Positions 9,801-18,619 of a stretch of DNA of 64,000 nt are shown one piece after another (position 1 is the first letter of the stretch; each line of letters starts with the position of its first letter). The notes beneath the pieces are model-generated. The model did not search any database, was not told the DNA's origin, and saw only the letters and a program-made list of their open reading frames with translations. Origin of the DNA: JBKEAJ01 sp047975005 (lineage in GTDB: Bacteria; Bacteroidota; Bacteroidia; Bacteroidales; Prolixibacteraceae); contig JBKECW010000069.1 in NCBI GenBank assembly GCA_047975005.1, forward strand, positions 6,396 through 70,395. Reading direction: 5' to 3'. A program made the translations under genes and the position numbers.

Positions 9801-10061
9801 ATGAAAAAAGGAATACACCCCGAAAATTACAGACTTGTTGTCTTCAAAGACATGTCGAACGAAGAAGTATTTATCACTAAATCTACTATAAATACAAAAG
9901 ACACTATTGAGGTTGACGGAGTTGAATATCCGTTGGTGAAATTAGAGATTTCGAATACTTCTCACCCATTTTATACCGGTAAAATGAAGCTGGTAGATAC
10001 TGCGGGACGAGTAGACAAATTCAAAAATCGTTATAAAGATTTCTACAACAAAAAAAAGTAG
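9801..10061 (+). CDS. rpmE2: 50S ribosomal protein L31, type B (zinc-free)
   Basis: An 86-residue ribosomal protein of the large subunit. It starts MKKGIHPENYRLVVFKDMS and has the SHPFYTGK motif typical of L31. It has no cysteines, so it is the zinc-independent type B form that Bacteroidota use as their normal copy. The lysine-rich C terminus (NRYKDFYNKKK) is normal. It shares a promoter with the upstream tRNA-Lys and ends shortly before a strong terminator, making a compact tRNA-ribosomal protein unit. Confidence 0.96.
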   Translation: MKKGIHPENYRLVVFKDMSNEEVFITKSTINTKDTIEVDGVEYPLVKLEISNTSHPFYTGKMKLVDTAGRVDKFKNRYKDFYNKKK

Positions 10062-10096
10062 TAAATAAGAAAGACTGTTTAAAAACAAGTATATAT

Positions 10097-10128
10097 AAAC
10101 TCCACATCGAAAGTTGTGGAGTTTTTTT
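10097..10128 (+). terminator. Rho-independent terminator after rpmE2
   Basis: A 10-bp perfect stem (AAACTCCACA / TGTGGAGTTT) with an 8-base loop is followed by a run of T. It lies 35 bases after the rpmE2 stop. Confidence 0.9.
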
Positions 10129-10222
10129 GCGTATTTAAGCAAACACTTTGCATAGAAAGACGTTATAGATATATAAACAAAACTTGAGATTAGTCAAAAG
10201 AAAACTATTATATTGCAATACA

Positions 10223-12487
10223 ATGAATAATAAGGCCGCAATATTACTTTTAAGGGATGCTGTTTGCCTCCCTGAGACGATGTTTCCGATAGGTATTGGC
10301 AGAGAATCTACTCTAAAAATGCTCCAAGAAGCAAGTATAAAAAATCTATCTATCGTTGCAGCAGCTCAAAAAGATGCTTCTGTACAAGCCCCTCAAGAAG
10401 GCGATTTTTATAAGATTGGTACACTTATTAAGGTTATAGACATAAACACTGAGAAGGATGGAGCAACTGCTCTAATCAAAGGAGAGAGACGGGTTAGACT
10501 TACAGATATAGTACAGAGTTCTCCGTATTTTATTTACGAGATAGAATCTCACAAATACGAAGCAGTCAAAGACAACAATGAGTTTGACAACAATATCAAC
10601 GAAATAAGAGATTTGTTGCACGCTATTATCCCAAACAACAAGGTTACCAACCTTGCAGCGACTCCAGCAATAATAAATATTGCCATCGGCGCACTAAAGA
10701 TATCAACGGTCGACAAACAAAGTCTATTTGAACTGCCTACCTTAGAAGAATGTGCCCAAAAAGTAAGAATATTACTGGAAGAACAAGTCCTGCAGAAAGG
10801 ATTACAAAAAGAAATCGAGGGCAAGGTAAGAAGTCAGATTGACGAAGAACAACGAAAGTTTTTACTACACAAACAATTAAAATCTATACAAGACGAACTT
10901 GGCGAGAACAACGGAACAGAAATCAACTCTTTGGTAGATAAAAGTAAAGACAAGAATTGGGACACGTATGTAAAAAACCACTTTGACAAAGAGATCTCAA
11001 AGGTAAAGCGAATGAACCCTTCTACCCCTGAGTACTCTGTACAGATCAATTATCTTCAAACATTGGTAGATTTGCCATGGAATTCGATAACGACCGATGT
11101 ATTGAACATGCAACTTGCAGAAGAAGAGTTAGACAAGAAGCATTATGGACTACAAAAGGTAAAAGAGCGTATTCTTGAGTACCTATCTGTGTTAAAACTA
11201 AAAAACGACCTAAAATCGCCTATACTCTGCTTATACGGTCCACCAGGAGTTGGAAAAACATCACTTGGACGAAGTATTGCCAATGCAATAGGTCGTAAAT
11301 ATGTAAGAATGAGTCTAGGCGGAGTTGACGATGAGTCAGAGATAAGGGGACATAGAAAAACTTATATAGGGGCAATGCCGGGACGAGTAATTCAAAATAT
11401 AAAAAAAGCAAACAGCTCAAATCCTGTATTTGTACTAGATGAGATTGATAAACTGACAAGACATCCACACGGAGATCCATCATCAGCTTTACTAGAGGTT
11501 TTAGACCCAGAGCAAAATTCAGAATTTCATGACAACTTTCTTGAAATTAACTACGATCTATCGAAGGTTATTTTTATTGCTACAGCAAATAGCGTCAGCG
11601 ATATACCGGGACCACTACGAGACAGAATGGAACTTATAGAAGTGCCGGGATACACTACCTACGAAAAAACAAAAATTGCGAAGGAGCATATATGGAGACA
11701 AGTACTTCGTAATCACGGCGTGAACGACAACATAGAAGTTTCGGACAAGACACTTGCCTATGTGATAGAGTCTTACACGAGAGAGTCTGGAGTAAGAGCC
11801 TTAAAAAATCAGCTTGCCAAAATTGCCCGAAAGATTGCAACGAGGGTGGCATATGGAAAAGAAGTAAAACTATCAGTGTCAACAGAAGACATAAAAGACT
11901 TTCTCGGCACTCCTGTTTTCTCAAAGGACGAGGTTATAAAAAATAATATCCCCGGTATCGTTAGGGGGCTTGCATGGACTCCGTTCGGTGGCGAAGTGTT
12001 GTTTATCGAGTCTGTAAAAAGCAAGGGCAAAGGCAATATTAAAATCACCGGCAATGTCGGCGATGTAATGAAAGAGTCTGCACTGATTGCTTTTGAAATA
12101 GTAAAAAGCAAATACGAACTTTTGGGCATAGATTCCAATATTATTAGCAATAATGATATCTTTATTCACGTTCCTCAAGGAGCGATCCCCAAGGATGGCC
12201 CTTCTGCTGGAATTGCAATGGTAACTGCAATAGCATCGACTTTTACAGGAAAAACTATGAAACAAGGTGTTGCTATGACTGGCGAGGTGTCTCTTACAGG
12301 AAATGTACTACCTGTGGGAGGAATAAAAGAAAAGGTATTAGCGGCAAAAAGAGTTGGTGTCGAAGACATAATAATACCAGATCGCAATAGGAAGGACATA
12401 GATGAGCTAGACACTCATTACATAGAGGGGCTAAATTTCCACTATGTCTCTGACATTGACACGGTAATAAGACTGGCGTTATTGTAA
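10223..12487 (+). CDS. lon: ATP-dependent Lon protease
   Basis: Cytoplasmic AAA+ serine protease that degrades damaged and regulatory proteins. From the ATG at 10223 it has 754 residues. An in-frame TTG at 10184 would add 13 residues, but the LON domain aligns from the ATG (AAILLLRDAVCLPETMFPIGIGRE), so I prefer the ATG. Domains: LON substrate domain (about 1-185), helical region with coiled coil (about 190-290), AAA+ with Walker A at 339 (GPPGVGKT), and the protease domain with catalytic Ser661 (PKDGPSAG) and Lys702 (GGIKEKVLAAK). It lacks the longer tails seen in many Bacteroides Lon proteins. It is followed directly by a terminator. Confidence 0.95.
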   Translation: MNNKAAILLLRDAVCLPETMFPIGIGRESTLKMLQEASIKNLSIVAAAQKDASVQAPQEGDFYKIGTLIKVIDINTEKDGATALIKGERRVRLTDIVQSSPYFIYEIESHKYEAVKDNNEFDNNINEIRDLLHAIIPNNKVTNLAATPAIINIAIGALKISTVDKQSLFELPTLEECAQKVRILLEEQVLQKGLQKEIEGKVRSQIDEEQRKFLLHKQLKSIQDELGENNGTEINSLVDKSKDKNWDTYVKNHFDKEISKVKRMNPSTPEYSVQINYLQTLVDLPWNSITTDVLNMQLAEEELDKKHYGLQKVKERILEYLSVLKLKNDLKSPILCLYGPPGVGKTSLGRSIANAIGRKYVRMSLGGVDDESEIRGHRKTYIGAMPGRVIQNIKKANSSNPVFVLDEIDKLTRHPHGDPSSALLEVLDPEQNSEFHDNFLEINYDLSKVIFIATANSVSDIPGPLRDRMELIEVPGYTTYEKTKIAKEHIWRQVLRNHGVNDNIEVSDKTLAYVIESYTRESGVRALKNQLAKIARKIATRVAYGKEVKLSVSTEDIKDFLGTPVFSKDEVIKNNIPGIVRGLAWTPFGGEVLFIESVKSKGKGNIKITGNVGDVMKESALIAFEIVKSKYELLGIDSNIISNNDIFIHVPQGAIPKDGPSAGIAMVTAIASTFTGKTMKQGVAMTGEVSLTGNVLPVGGIKEKVLAAKRVGVEDIIIPDRNRKDIDELDTHYIEGLNFHYVSDIDTVIRLALL

Positions 12488-12501
12488 AAGAAAGTTCAAG
12501 T

Positions 12502-12551
12502 AAAAAGAGGAGGCATGCCAACATATAGTTGTATGCCTCCTCTTTTTTTTT
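12502..12551. terminator. Bidirectional terminator between lon and the thioredoxin gene
   Basis: Perfect 11-bp stem AGAGGAGGCAT / ATGCCTCCTCT, with five A on the left and eight or more T on the right. It can therefore end lon transcription and also serve the convergent gene on the minus strand. Confidence 0.9.
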
Positions 12552-12610
12552 GATGCCCTCCCTGGGCTATAAACCGTTATATTTTTATAGGTTCGTAGGA
12601 ATAAATATTA

Positions 12611-13138
12611 CTACCTCTCTACATGCTTTTCTAAAAAGCTCGTCAGCATATCACCTTTAAGGTTCTTTGCAACGATAACACCATTCTGGTCTACTAAAAA
12701 ATTACATGGTATAGACCTTACTCCATAAACATTTGCCCACACTGAAGTCCAGCCTTGCAAATCGCTTACTTGTCCGGGCCATGACATATCCATCGACTGT
12801 ACCCCTTGCGACCAAGCAGCTTGGTTTTTATCTAACGACACACTAAAGATTTTAAGATTGCCACCCCCTATAAACGTTTGATCCTTAAATTGATTATAAA
12901 CGCCAACAATACGTGGACGATCCTGCTTGCAAGGCCCACACCACGATGCCCAAAAATCTATTAGCACATAATTGCCTTTGTAGTCTGATAGGTTAATAGA
13001 ATTTCCGGAAAGAGATTTCTCTCTTATCTCTGGTGCTTTGTCCCCTATGTTTATACCTGTATTCTGTGCAACAAGGGTATTAATATTGCTAAATAATAAT
13101 GCACAAAATAGCATGTAATAGAATTTCTTCGTTCTCAT
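12611..13138 (-). CDS. Exported TlpA/ResA-like thiol-disulfide oxidoreductase
   Basis: A 175-residue protein with a signal peptide (about 1-24, ending LVAQ) and a thioredoxin-like AhpC/TSA-type fold. The redox motif is WCGPC (C67, C70) and the cis-proline loop is SIPCNFLVDQNG. It probably acts in the periplasm, reducing or exchanging disulfides, as TlpA/ResA proteins do. No cytochrome maturation genes are nearby, so a specific role in haem delivery is not supported. An extra cysteine follows the cis-proline (IPC). A second exported thioredoxin of a different type is at 19275-19778. Confidence 0.85.
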   Translation of the reverse strand: MRTKKFYYMLFCALLFSNINTLVAQNTGINIGDKAPEIREKSLSGNSINLSDYKGNYVLIDFWASWCGPCKQDRPRIVGVYNQFKDQTFIGGGNLKIFSVSLDKNQAAWSQGVQSMDMSWPGQVSDLQGWTSVWANVYGVRSIPCNFLVDQNGVIVAKNLKGDMLTSFLEKHVER

Positions 13139-13185
13139 AACTATTTATTTAAATAAGTAATAGAACAGCCCCCACAGCGGTAAAG

Positions 13186-13821
13186 CTACTTATTTTTACC
13201 ATTTTTTCTTTTATTACCTACATTGCGTTTTTTGTTCTGTTGATGCAACAGTTGTTTCTGCTTCTCGTGCTGTTGTTGTTGTTGAGCAAAATCTGGAAAC
13301 TTTAAGCCTTCAACATCCAACCTCCCCTCTGACATTTCTTTCATGTCTCCCCATATCGTAGCATCGACAACAGTGTCCTTGTTCCAACAAACATGCTGCC
13401 ACTTCATGTAGCTTGCCATATTCTCACTAAGAGTCTTGCGCGCATCTTCGTCTTTATTGTCAGATATTTTTGATATAAATTTCTGTGTAAGATTTCCATA
13501 ATGTCTATATCTGAGACGATTTTGATTATAAGGAATTTTATTAGGTTTGCTATCTAAAACATCGGGCTGTGGCATAGGATACGGAGAATCAATATCTAAA
13601 TCAAATTCTGCCATTATCAATAAATGATCCCACAGCTTGTGCGTAAAGTCAGGTATGTCTCTTAGATGAGGAAACATATTCCCCATCACGTCTATTATGG
13701 TAGCGGTAGCTTCGTTACGTAACTCCTTTGTTGGCAGAGTCTTTGCATAGTCTACCATTATTTGTACATTTCTCCCATACTCGGGAAGAACAAGGCTTTT
13801 TCTTTTTGAATTGTAATCCAT
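13186..13821 (-). CDS. DUF4290-family protein
   Basis: A 211-residue cytoplasmic protein of the Bacteroidota-specific DUF4290 family, recognised from the N-terminal MDYNSKRKSLVLPEYGRN, the helical FPHLRDIPDFTHKLWDHL segment and the following NRLRYRHYGN block. There is no signal peptide. The last 30 or so residues are rich in Gln and Lys (HEKQKQLLHQQNKKRNVGNKRKNGK), giving a strongly basic, probably disordered tail that could bind nucleic acid. The function of the family is not known. It lies in a minus-strand run between the thioredoxin gene and the DUF5009-type protein. Confidence 0.82.
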   Translation of the reverse strand: MDYNSKRKSLVLPEYGRNVQIMVDYAKTLPTKELRNEATATIIDVMGNMFPHLRDIPDFTHKLWDHLLIMAEFDLDIDSPYPMPQPDVLDSKPNKIPYNQNRLRYRHYGNLTQKFISKISDNKDEDARKTLSENMASYMKWQHVCWNKDTVVDATIWGDMKEMSEGRLDVEGLKFPDFAQQQQQHEKQKQLLHQQNKKRNVGNKRKNGKNK

Positions 13822-13891
13822 TCCAACTATGTTTTATGCAAATATACAACATTTTCAGCACATTATAAATTTGCATTGGTCATCATAACCG

Positions 13892-14998
13892 TTAAAACTT
13901 CAATATCAAATTCTTACGAGCCATTACATGAGCTAGCAGAACAAATAGAGATGTATATGTTAATGCGAACATTAAGGAGCCGAATTTGTCGCCCAGATGT
14001 ACAAATATATTGGAGTATATATAAGCGTGCAGAGATATATCCCCTACTTTTATAATACTCATAAGTTTGGCAAATATCCCACTTAATACAAATATTATCA
14101 TAGGGTTGTATCCTACTGTCTTAAATACATTAAGGAGTTTTGTAGCAGAGTTGTTCTTTTCGCAGATCCATAGAACAATGGCGTATATTAACAATGACCA
14201 ACCACCGGCGTATAAAACATACGAGCTTGTCCATATCGGCTTGTTTATAGGAAGAACAAAGCACCAAACATATCCTAATGCCATCAATACGCCACCTATA
14301 ACAAAGCACTTTGCAACTGTCATCTCTCTATTGTCATTATAATAAGTTGCTATATACTTGCTTGAGATATAACCTATCATCACAGTAGCTATCGACGGCA
14401 AGGTACTTAATATTCCTTCCGGATCGAATGGTATTCCATATCCTTTGTACAGATGTGAGGCTCCAAATATCAGCCTGTCTATACGTCCCACGACATTGTA
14501 TTCTAAAGAATAGGGATGTGTTGCTGCACCAAAGTACAAAATAGCCCAGTAGCCAAACAGAATGACAAGTATAGTAATGATAATTCTCGTATAGCTACGC
14601 AACAGTAATATCAGTATTGACGCAAAGAAATACGCTAAAGCGATTCTTTGTAATACTCCCATTATCCGCAAATCTTCAATATGCTTATTGTAGAATGGAA
14701 AATAGTTTAGAAATAAGCCCATTCCAAAAATCAACAATGTGCGCACTAGTATTTTTTTAAAGGACTGAGTATTAAATGTATAATCAAATTTCTTAAAGGC
14801 AAAGAAACAGGAAGCTCCTACAATAAACAAGAAGGTTGGAAATACTAAGTCGGTGGGAGTAAAACCATGCCACTCTGCATGACGCAAAGGAGCGTAAATA
14901 TGTGCCCAAGAACCAGGATTGTTGACAATAATCATAAAAACTATCGTAAGACCTCGCAAAATATCTAGCGCCTCAAATCTTTTTTTCGTTGTTTCCAT
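13892..14998 (-). CDS. Membrane acyltransferase of the DUF5009 / heparan N-acetyltransferase type
   Basis: A 368-residue polytopic membrane protein with about 10 predicted helices. The N-terminal signature RFEALDILRGLTIVFMIIVNNPG followed by WHGFTPTDLVFPTFLFIVG is typical of the family related to lysosomal heparan-alpha-glucosaminide N-acetyltransferase (DUF1624/DUF5009). The conserved aspartate and arginine of LDILRG and the His/Asp of the first loop are present. Members are thought to move an acetyl group from acetyl-CoA across the membrane onto a sugar amine. The substrate here is unknown, and no glycan-degradation locus surrounds it. Confidence 0.82.
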   Translation of the reverse strand: METTKKRFEALDILRGLTIVFMIIVNNPGSWAHIYAPLRHAEWHGFTPTDLVFPTFLFIVGASCFFAFKKFDYTFNTQSFKKILVRTLLIFGMGLFLNYFPFYNKHIEDLRIMGVLQRIALAYFFASILILLLRSYTRIIITILVILFGYWAILYFGAATHPYSLEYNVVGRIDRLIFGASHLYKGYGIPFDPEGILSTLPSIATVMIGYISSKYIATYYNDNREMTVAKCFVIGGVLMALGYVWCFVLPINKPIWTSSYVLYAGGWSLLIYAIVLWICEKNNSATKLLNVFKTVGYNPMIIFVLSGIFAKLMSIIKVGDISLHAYIYSNIFVHLGDKFGSLMFALTYTSLFVLLAHVMARKNLILKF

Positions 14999-15050
14999 TT
15001 CTATAATTACTATGGTATTTAGATATCAATATACTTGTGTGAGACTTCAA

Positions 15051-15521
15051 CTAAAATGCCATCATTTTTAACAATGTTACGGCAGCTTCATCTCCCTTAT
15101 TGCCATGTACTCCTCCTGCTCTGTCAAGAGCTTGCTGATCGTTGTCGGTGGTTAATACTCCGTATATTATTGGTATTCTCCCTTCTGCATTTAATTGAGT
15201 TATACCTTGGGTTACGCCTTGACAAACGTACTCAAAATGCGGTGTGCCTCCTCTTACAACACAGCCTATTACAATAATGCCGTCTACTCCACCCCGTTCT
15301 AGTACAACCTTTGCACCAAAGGTTAACTCAAATGTACCGGGGACAAATTTTATGTCAATGTTTTGTTCGTCTACACCATGTTTAACTAGAATATTCTTTG
15401 CTCCGTCAAGCATTGCTCCCGTAACATCAAAATTCCATTCTGAGACTACTATTGCCACTCGTTTGCCATCTCCTGATGGAACCTTATCTATATCGTACTT
15501 CGATAAATCTGTAGTTGCCAT
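15051..15521 (-). CDS. ribH: 6,7-dimethyl-8-ribityllumazine synthase
   Basis: Penultimate enzyme of riboflavin synthesis. It has 156 residues, the normal length for an icosahedral or pentameric lumazine synthase. Motifs: VSEWNFDVTGAMLDGA (substrate pocket), PGTFEL, and GCVVRGGTPHFEYV with the catalytic histidine and phosphate-binding region, then PIIYGVLTTDN and a C-terminal GNKGDEAA. No FMN riboswitch or other rib gene is visible nearby. The gap to the downstream DUF5009-type gene is about 50 bases. Confidence 0.96.
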   Translation of the reverse strand: MATTDLSKYDIDKVPSGDGKRVAIVVSEWNFDVTGAMLDGAKNILVKHGVDEQNIDIKFVPGTFELTFGAKVVLERGGVDGIIVIGCVVRGGTPHFEYVCQGVTQGITQLNAEGRIPIIYGVLTTDNDQQALDRAGGVHGNKGDEAAVTLLKMMAF

Positions 15522-15993
15522 AAACTAAATTTTCCACTAAGAAAGGTATTTTTTCGGAGAAAAAAAAGATATATACACGACAGAGTTATCCATAAGTCCC
15601 TTTTGTCTGCAGTTTTAGTTTTTTTCTACTTTATTTTGCTGTTTTTGTTGCTTTGGCATCCCCTCAAACGCAGGTGCAGGGAGGGGAATGAGACAATAAA
15701 CCTAAATAAACAGCCATAGTCCATACCAAGCATAGGATAAGAGCGGATTGGCATATTGTTGACAAGTTTCTCTTTGGGATACACTATATATTGGATTTTA
15801 GACAATAGACTAACAGCCGAGTCGGAGCAGGGACAGTTAAAGAATGGCACACTTTCAGGGCTCGGGTTCTGTATGGGAGATTTTATTGTGTTATAATCCT
15901 GACACCTCTTCAAAGTTAAGACGCTATAAACAAACAGCCCTATCCATAATGGAAAGGGCTGCCGTTTGCTTGTATACCAGTATTGCTTGATTA
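15522..15993. other. Intergenic region between ribH and the S9 peptidase, with hairpins and a possible repeat remnant
   Basis: About 470 bases without a convincing gene. It holds a CATCCCCTC / GAGGGGAATG stem near 15656-15690, a stretch at 15788-15810 resembling the end of the repeat at 39594-39719 (TATTGG-TTAGACAAT-like), and the peptidase terminator at 15932-15961. An open frame of 123 codons from a GTG crosses the region, but its composition and content (it contains the terminator) argue against coding. Confidence 0.5.
15925..15968 (-). terminator. Probable terminator of the S9 peptidase gene
   Basis: Read on the minus strand, CAGCCCT pairs with AGGGCTG around a 13-base loop and is followed by TTTGTTTAT. 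It starts about 30 bases after the peptidase stop codon. Confidence 0.65.
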
Positions 15994-18147
15994 TCACTTA
16001 AGCCACTCATCTAGCCAGTCGAAAAATACTCGATGCCAAAGTATTCCATTTTGAGGTTCCAACACCCAATGACACTCGTCGGGGAAGTACAAGAATTTTG
16101 CTGGGATTCCTTGCATAACTGCACTGTTAAAGGCTCCCATTCCCTGTGTATAAGGTATTCTAAAATCTTTATCTCCATGTATCACCAATATCGGAGCTTT
16201 CCAGTTTTGTACAAATTTATGAGGTGATGCATCATACGAGCGCTGAGCCACGTCATTGTCTTTATCCCAATATGCTCCACCTAGATCCCAATTTGGGAAC
16301 CACATCTCTTCGGTAGTAGCGTACATTTGTTCAAAGTTGAACATTCCGCAATGCGATATAAGGGCTTTGAATTTATCCGGGTATTGTCCGGCTAGATAGA
16401 AGACTGAATATCCACCATAACTTGCTCCCACTGCACCCAATCTATTTTCATCAACATAATCCTCTTTTGCAACATCATCTATTGCTGATATGTAGTCTTT
16501 GATATTCTGCCCTCCATAGTCTTTGCTAATTTGCTCTAACCATTCCATGCCAAATCCCGGCAAGCCTCGTCTATTCGGAGCGACAACGATATATCCATTT
16601 GCTGCCATCAGCTGAAAGTTCCACCGATAAGACCAATTTTGACTGATTGTGCCTTGTGGTCCACCCTGACAATACAGCAGAGCCGGATATTTCTTATTCG
16701 GATCGAAGTCGGGAGGATATACTACCCATACTTGCATGTCTTTTCCGTCGGTTGTTTTGACAATACGTTCTTTCACGTCTCCCATTTTCAACTGGCTCAG
16801 CAAACTGGCATTTATCTGAGATACATTTTTTGCTTCGCCGCTATTTTTGTCTACCACAACAACCTCTGCAGGTTGAGACATAGACATTTTCAGTCCTACC
16901 AATTTCTCACCTGCGTCAAGCACCTGCTTGTAGTTATGCTTTCCATTGGTAAGTCTTTTTATGTTTGGATTGCCTATCAGAGCCCTTTCGTCATCAGCAC
17001 ATTCAATTATTTCATTTTCGTGATCTGCTGTATCATTCACCGAGACATTAAAAATCTCATCTGTTGCCTTTATGTCAGCTATTGCATACACTGATTTATT
17101 ATCGGCAGCCCAAGATATTCCTCCGTATGTAAGCTCTGATTGGGCAGTGCGGTCAGACTTCGCACCAGTACTTAGATTTTTCACAAAGATGCGACTTCTG
17201 TCCGATTCGTATCCATCTCGTTCCATGCTCTCCCAAGCAAGGAATACTCCATCGGACGAAAAAATCGGATTCATATCATAGCCCATCATGCCACTTGTTA
17301 GGTTGTCAAGGGCTCCACTTTCAGTATCATATATAAATATATCACTATTTGTAGATTCTGAATATTCTTTTCCTGTTTTTGCTTTTGTAGTGTATGCCAG
17401 TTGCTTGCCGTCTGTACTCCATGCTAATTGCTCTACTCCTCCAAATGGTAACATCGGACTGTCATACCTCTGCTTGTCCATTATATCTTTAAAGTTGGAG
17501 ACACTCCCCGACTTGTAGTCTCCAATAAAAATATGGTTGTACTTGTAGTCATGCCAATCATTCCAATGCCTATACATTAAGTCATTTTCGATACGAGCAT
17601 TTGCGTGGGGCAAATCTGGATACAAATCGTGAATATCTTTGTCTAGTTTTACTCTTTTAACGATAAACAGCTTATCCATTGTCGGTGCATATCCATATCC
17701 TGACACACCTTCTTTTTCGGATGTAATTTGTTCTTTTTTTGTACCGTCCAGTGCCATTTCCCAAAGCTGTGGCACTCCCGAGGCTGCTGATATATATGTT
17801 ATAGCTTCGCCGTCAGGACGCCAGTTTATAGAGCTCTCTTTCTCTCGACTGCTCGTAATTCGCTCTACTTCTTCAGACCCGATATTTAGCATATAAACAT
17901 CACGATACGATCTATTTTCCTCAATGTTGTAGTCCGTTACTGTATATAAGGCTTTTTTCTTGTCTGGCGACAATTTTAAATCTCCTACCCTTCCAAATTT
18001 CCACAACAATTCGGGTGTCAACCTGTCTGACCCCAATTCTAATCCCCTATTTATTGAAGCTTGATCAAATATTTCATCTTGTATGCCTTTTATACAGGAC
18101 ACCATTGACACCACCAAAATCAAAAGCTTGAAAAATCCCCTAGCCAT
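15994..18147 (-). CDS. S9 prolyl-oligopeptidase family lipoprotein, DPP5-like
   Basis: A 717-residue exported serine peptidase. The N terminus ends in a lipobox (VSMVSC, Cys18), so it is probably an outer-membrane or periplasmic lipoprotein. A beta-propeller (about 50-440, WD40/TolB-like repeats such as SPDKKKALYT and WSTDGKQLAY) precedes the alpha/beta-hydrolase domain with a complete triad: Ser576 in GASYGG, Asp661 in HGDKDFRIP and His693 in ECHWVLEP. The DLPHANARIENDLMYRHWNDW segment recalls dipeptidyl peptidase 5 of Porphyromonas and Bacteroides, so release of dipeptides from imported oligopeptides is likely. Family membership is secure; specificity is inferred. Confidence 0.9.
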   Translation of the reverse strand: MARGFFKLLILVVSMVSCIKGIQDEIFDQASINRGLELGSDRLTPELLWKFGRVGDLKLSPDKKKALYTVTDYNIEENRSYRDVYMLNIGSEEVERITSSREKESSINWRPDGEAITYISAASGVPQLWEMALDGTKKEQITSEKEGVSGYGYAPTMDKLFIVKRVKLDKDIHDLYPDLPHANARIENDLMYRHWNDWHDYKYNHIFIGDYKSGSVSNFKDIMDKQRYDSPMLPFGGVEQLAWSTDGKQLAYTTKAKTGKEYSESTNSDIFIYDTESGALDNLTSGMMGYDMNPIFSSDGVFLAWESMERDGYESDRSRIFVKNLSTGAKSDRTAQSELTYGGISWAADNKSVYAIADIKATDEIFNVSVNDTADHENEIIECADDERALIGNPNIKRLTNGKHNYKQVLDAGEKLVGLKMSMSQPAEVVVVDKNSGEAKNVSQINASLLSQLKMGDVKERIVKTTDGKDMQVWVVYPPDFDPNKKYPALLYCQGGPQGTISQNWSYRWNFQLMAANGYIVVAPNRRGLPGFGMEWLEQISKDYGGQNIKDYISAIDDVAKEDYVDENRLGAVGASYGGYSVFYLAGQYPDKFKALISHCGMFNFEQMYATTEEMWFPNWDLGGAYWDKDNDVAQRSYDASPHKFVQNWKAPILVIHGDKDFRIPYTQGMGAFNSAVMQGIPAKFLYFPDECHWVLEPQNGILWHRVFFDWLDEWLK

Positions 18148-18619
18148 TTTATATCTAAATAATATTATTTCTCTAATTCAAAAAACACGCTTCAAATGTA
18201 AGAAATAAAATTATTATAAAAAAAGCACATCACCATTTTTTTTGCGTTTTTTATATAAACAGGCTATTAATAACTAATATACTTAGGAAGTACACCTATC
18301 TTTTGAAAACACCAATCTGCAATTTTTGTAAAAAAACAGAGCTTTTTTAGTATAAATTAAGACCACCTGTATCTTCGCGTATAAAATATACTCCACAAAA
18401 GTTTATTGGTTGAAAGTCTAGATATTTTGATTTTTAGTATCTTTGCAGAATCGTAGCTGAGAAGTGGTACAATCAGCCGTAAAATGGTTAATTAGTGCTT
18501 GTCCATAATGTCTGGACTCTAATCATTGTTGTTTTGCGTGGCTTCTCAACGCATATAGCAGTCTTAGACAAGACTAATTGTAGTTGTTTGTCGCTTATTA
18601 ATTATATTACATATAACAG
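18148..18619. other. Divergent intergenic region upstream of the DUF4159 gene
   Basis: About 470 AT-rich bases between the divergent S9 peptidase and DUF4159 genes. The left half shows nothing recognisable beyond A/T runs. The right half contains a possible -7 element and a potential folded leader, listed separately. Confidence 0.5.
18438..18600 (+). promoter_or_regulatory. Possible promoter with structured leader or small RNA upstream of the DUF4159 gene
   Basis: TATCTTTG at 18438-18445 matches the -7 consensus; the nearest TTG (18410-18412) is too far for a normal spacer. The transcript would begin near 18452. Its start (GCTGAGAAG, 18456-18464) can pair with CTTCTCAAC (18542-18550). Inside, ATTAG/CTAAT and GTCC/GGAC can form an inner stem, giving a long rod with an internal bubble. 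A separate hairpin, AGTCTT-AGAC-AAGACT, follows at 18560-18575. This could be a 5' leader or a small RNA. It matches no RNA family that I can name. Confidence 0.3.

Noticed and set aside
10184..10222. TTG start giving Lon 13 extra residues
   Set aside because: The family N terminus begins at the ATG at 10223, and the extra residues do not fit.
14067..14342. 91-codon plus-strand frame opposite the DUF5009-type gene
   Set aside because: Shadow frame with no motif; the minus-strand gene is well supported.
15626..15997. 123-codon open frame on the minus strand downstream of the S9 peptidase
   Set aside because: GTG start overlapping a stop, no recognisable motif, odd composition, and it contains the probable terminator and hairpins.
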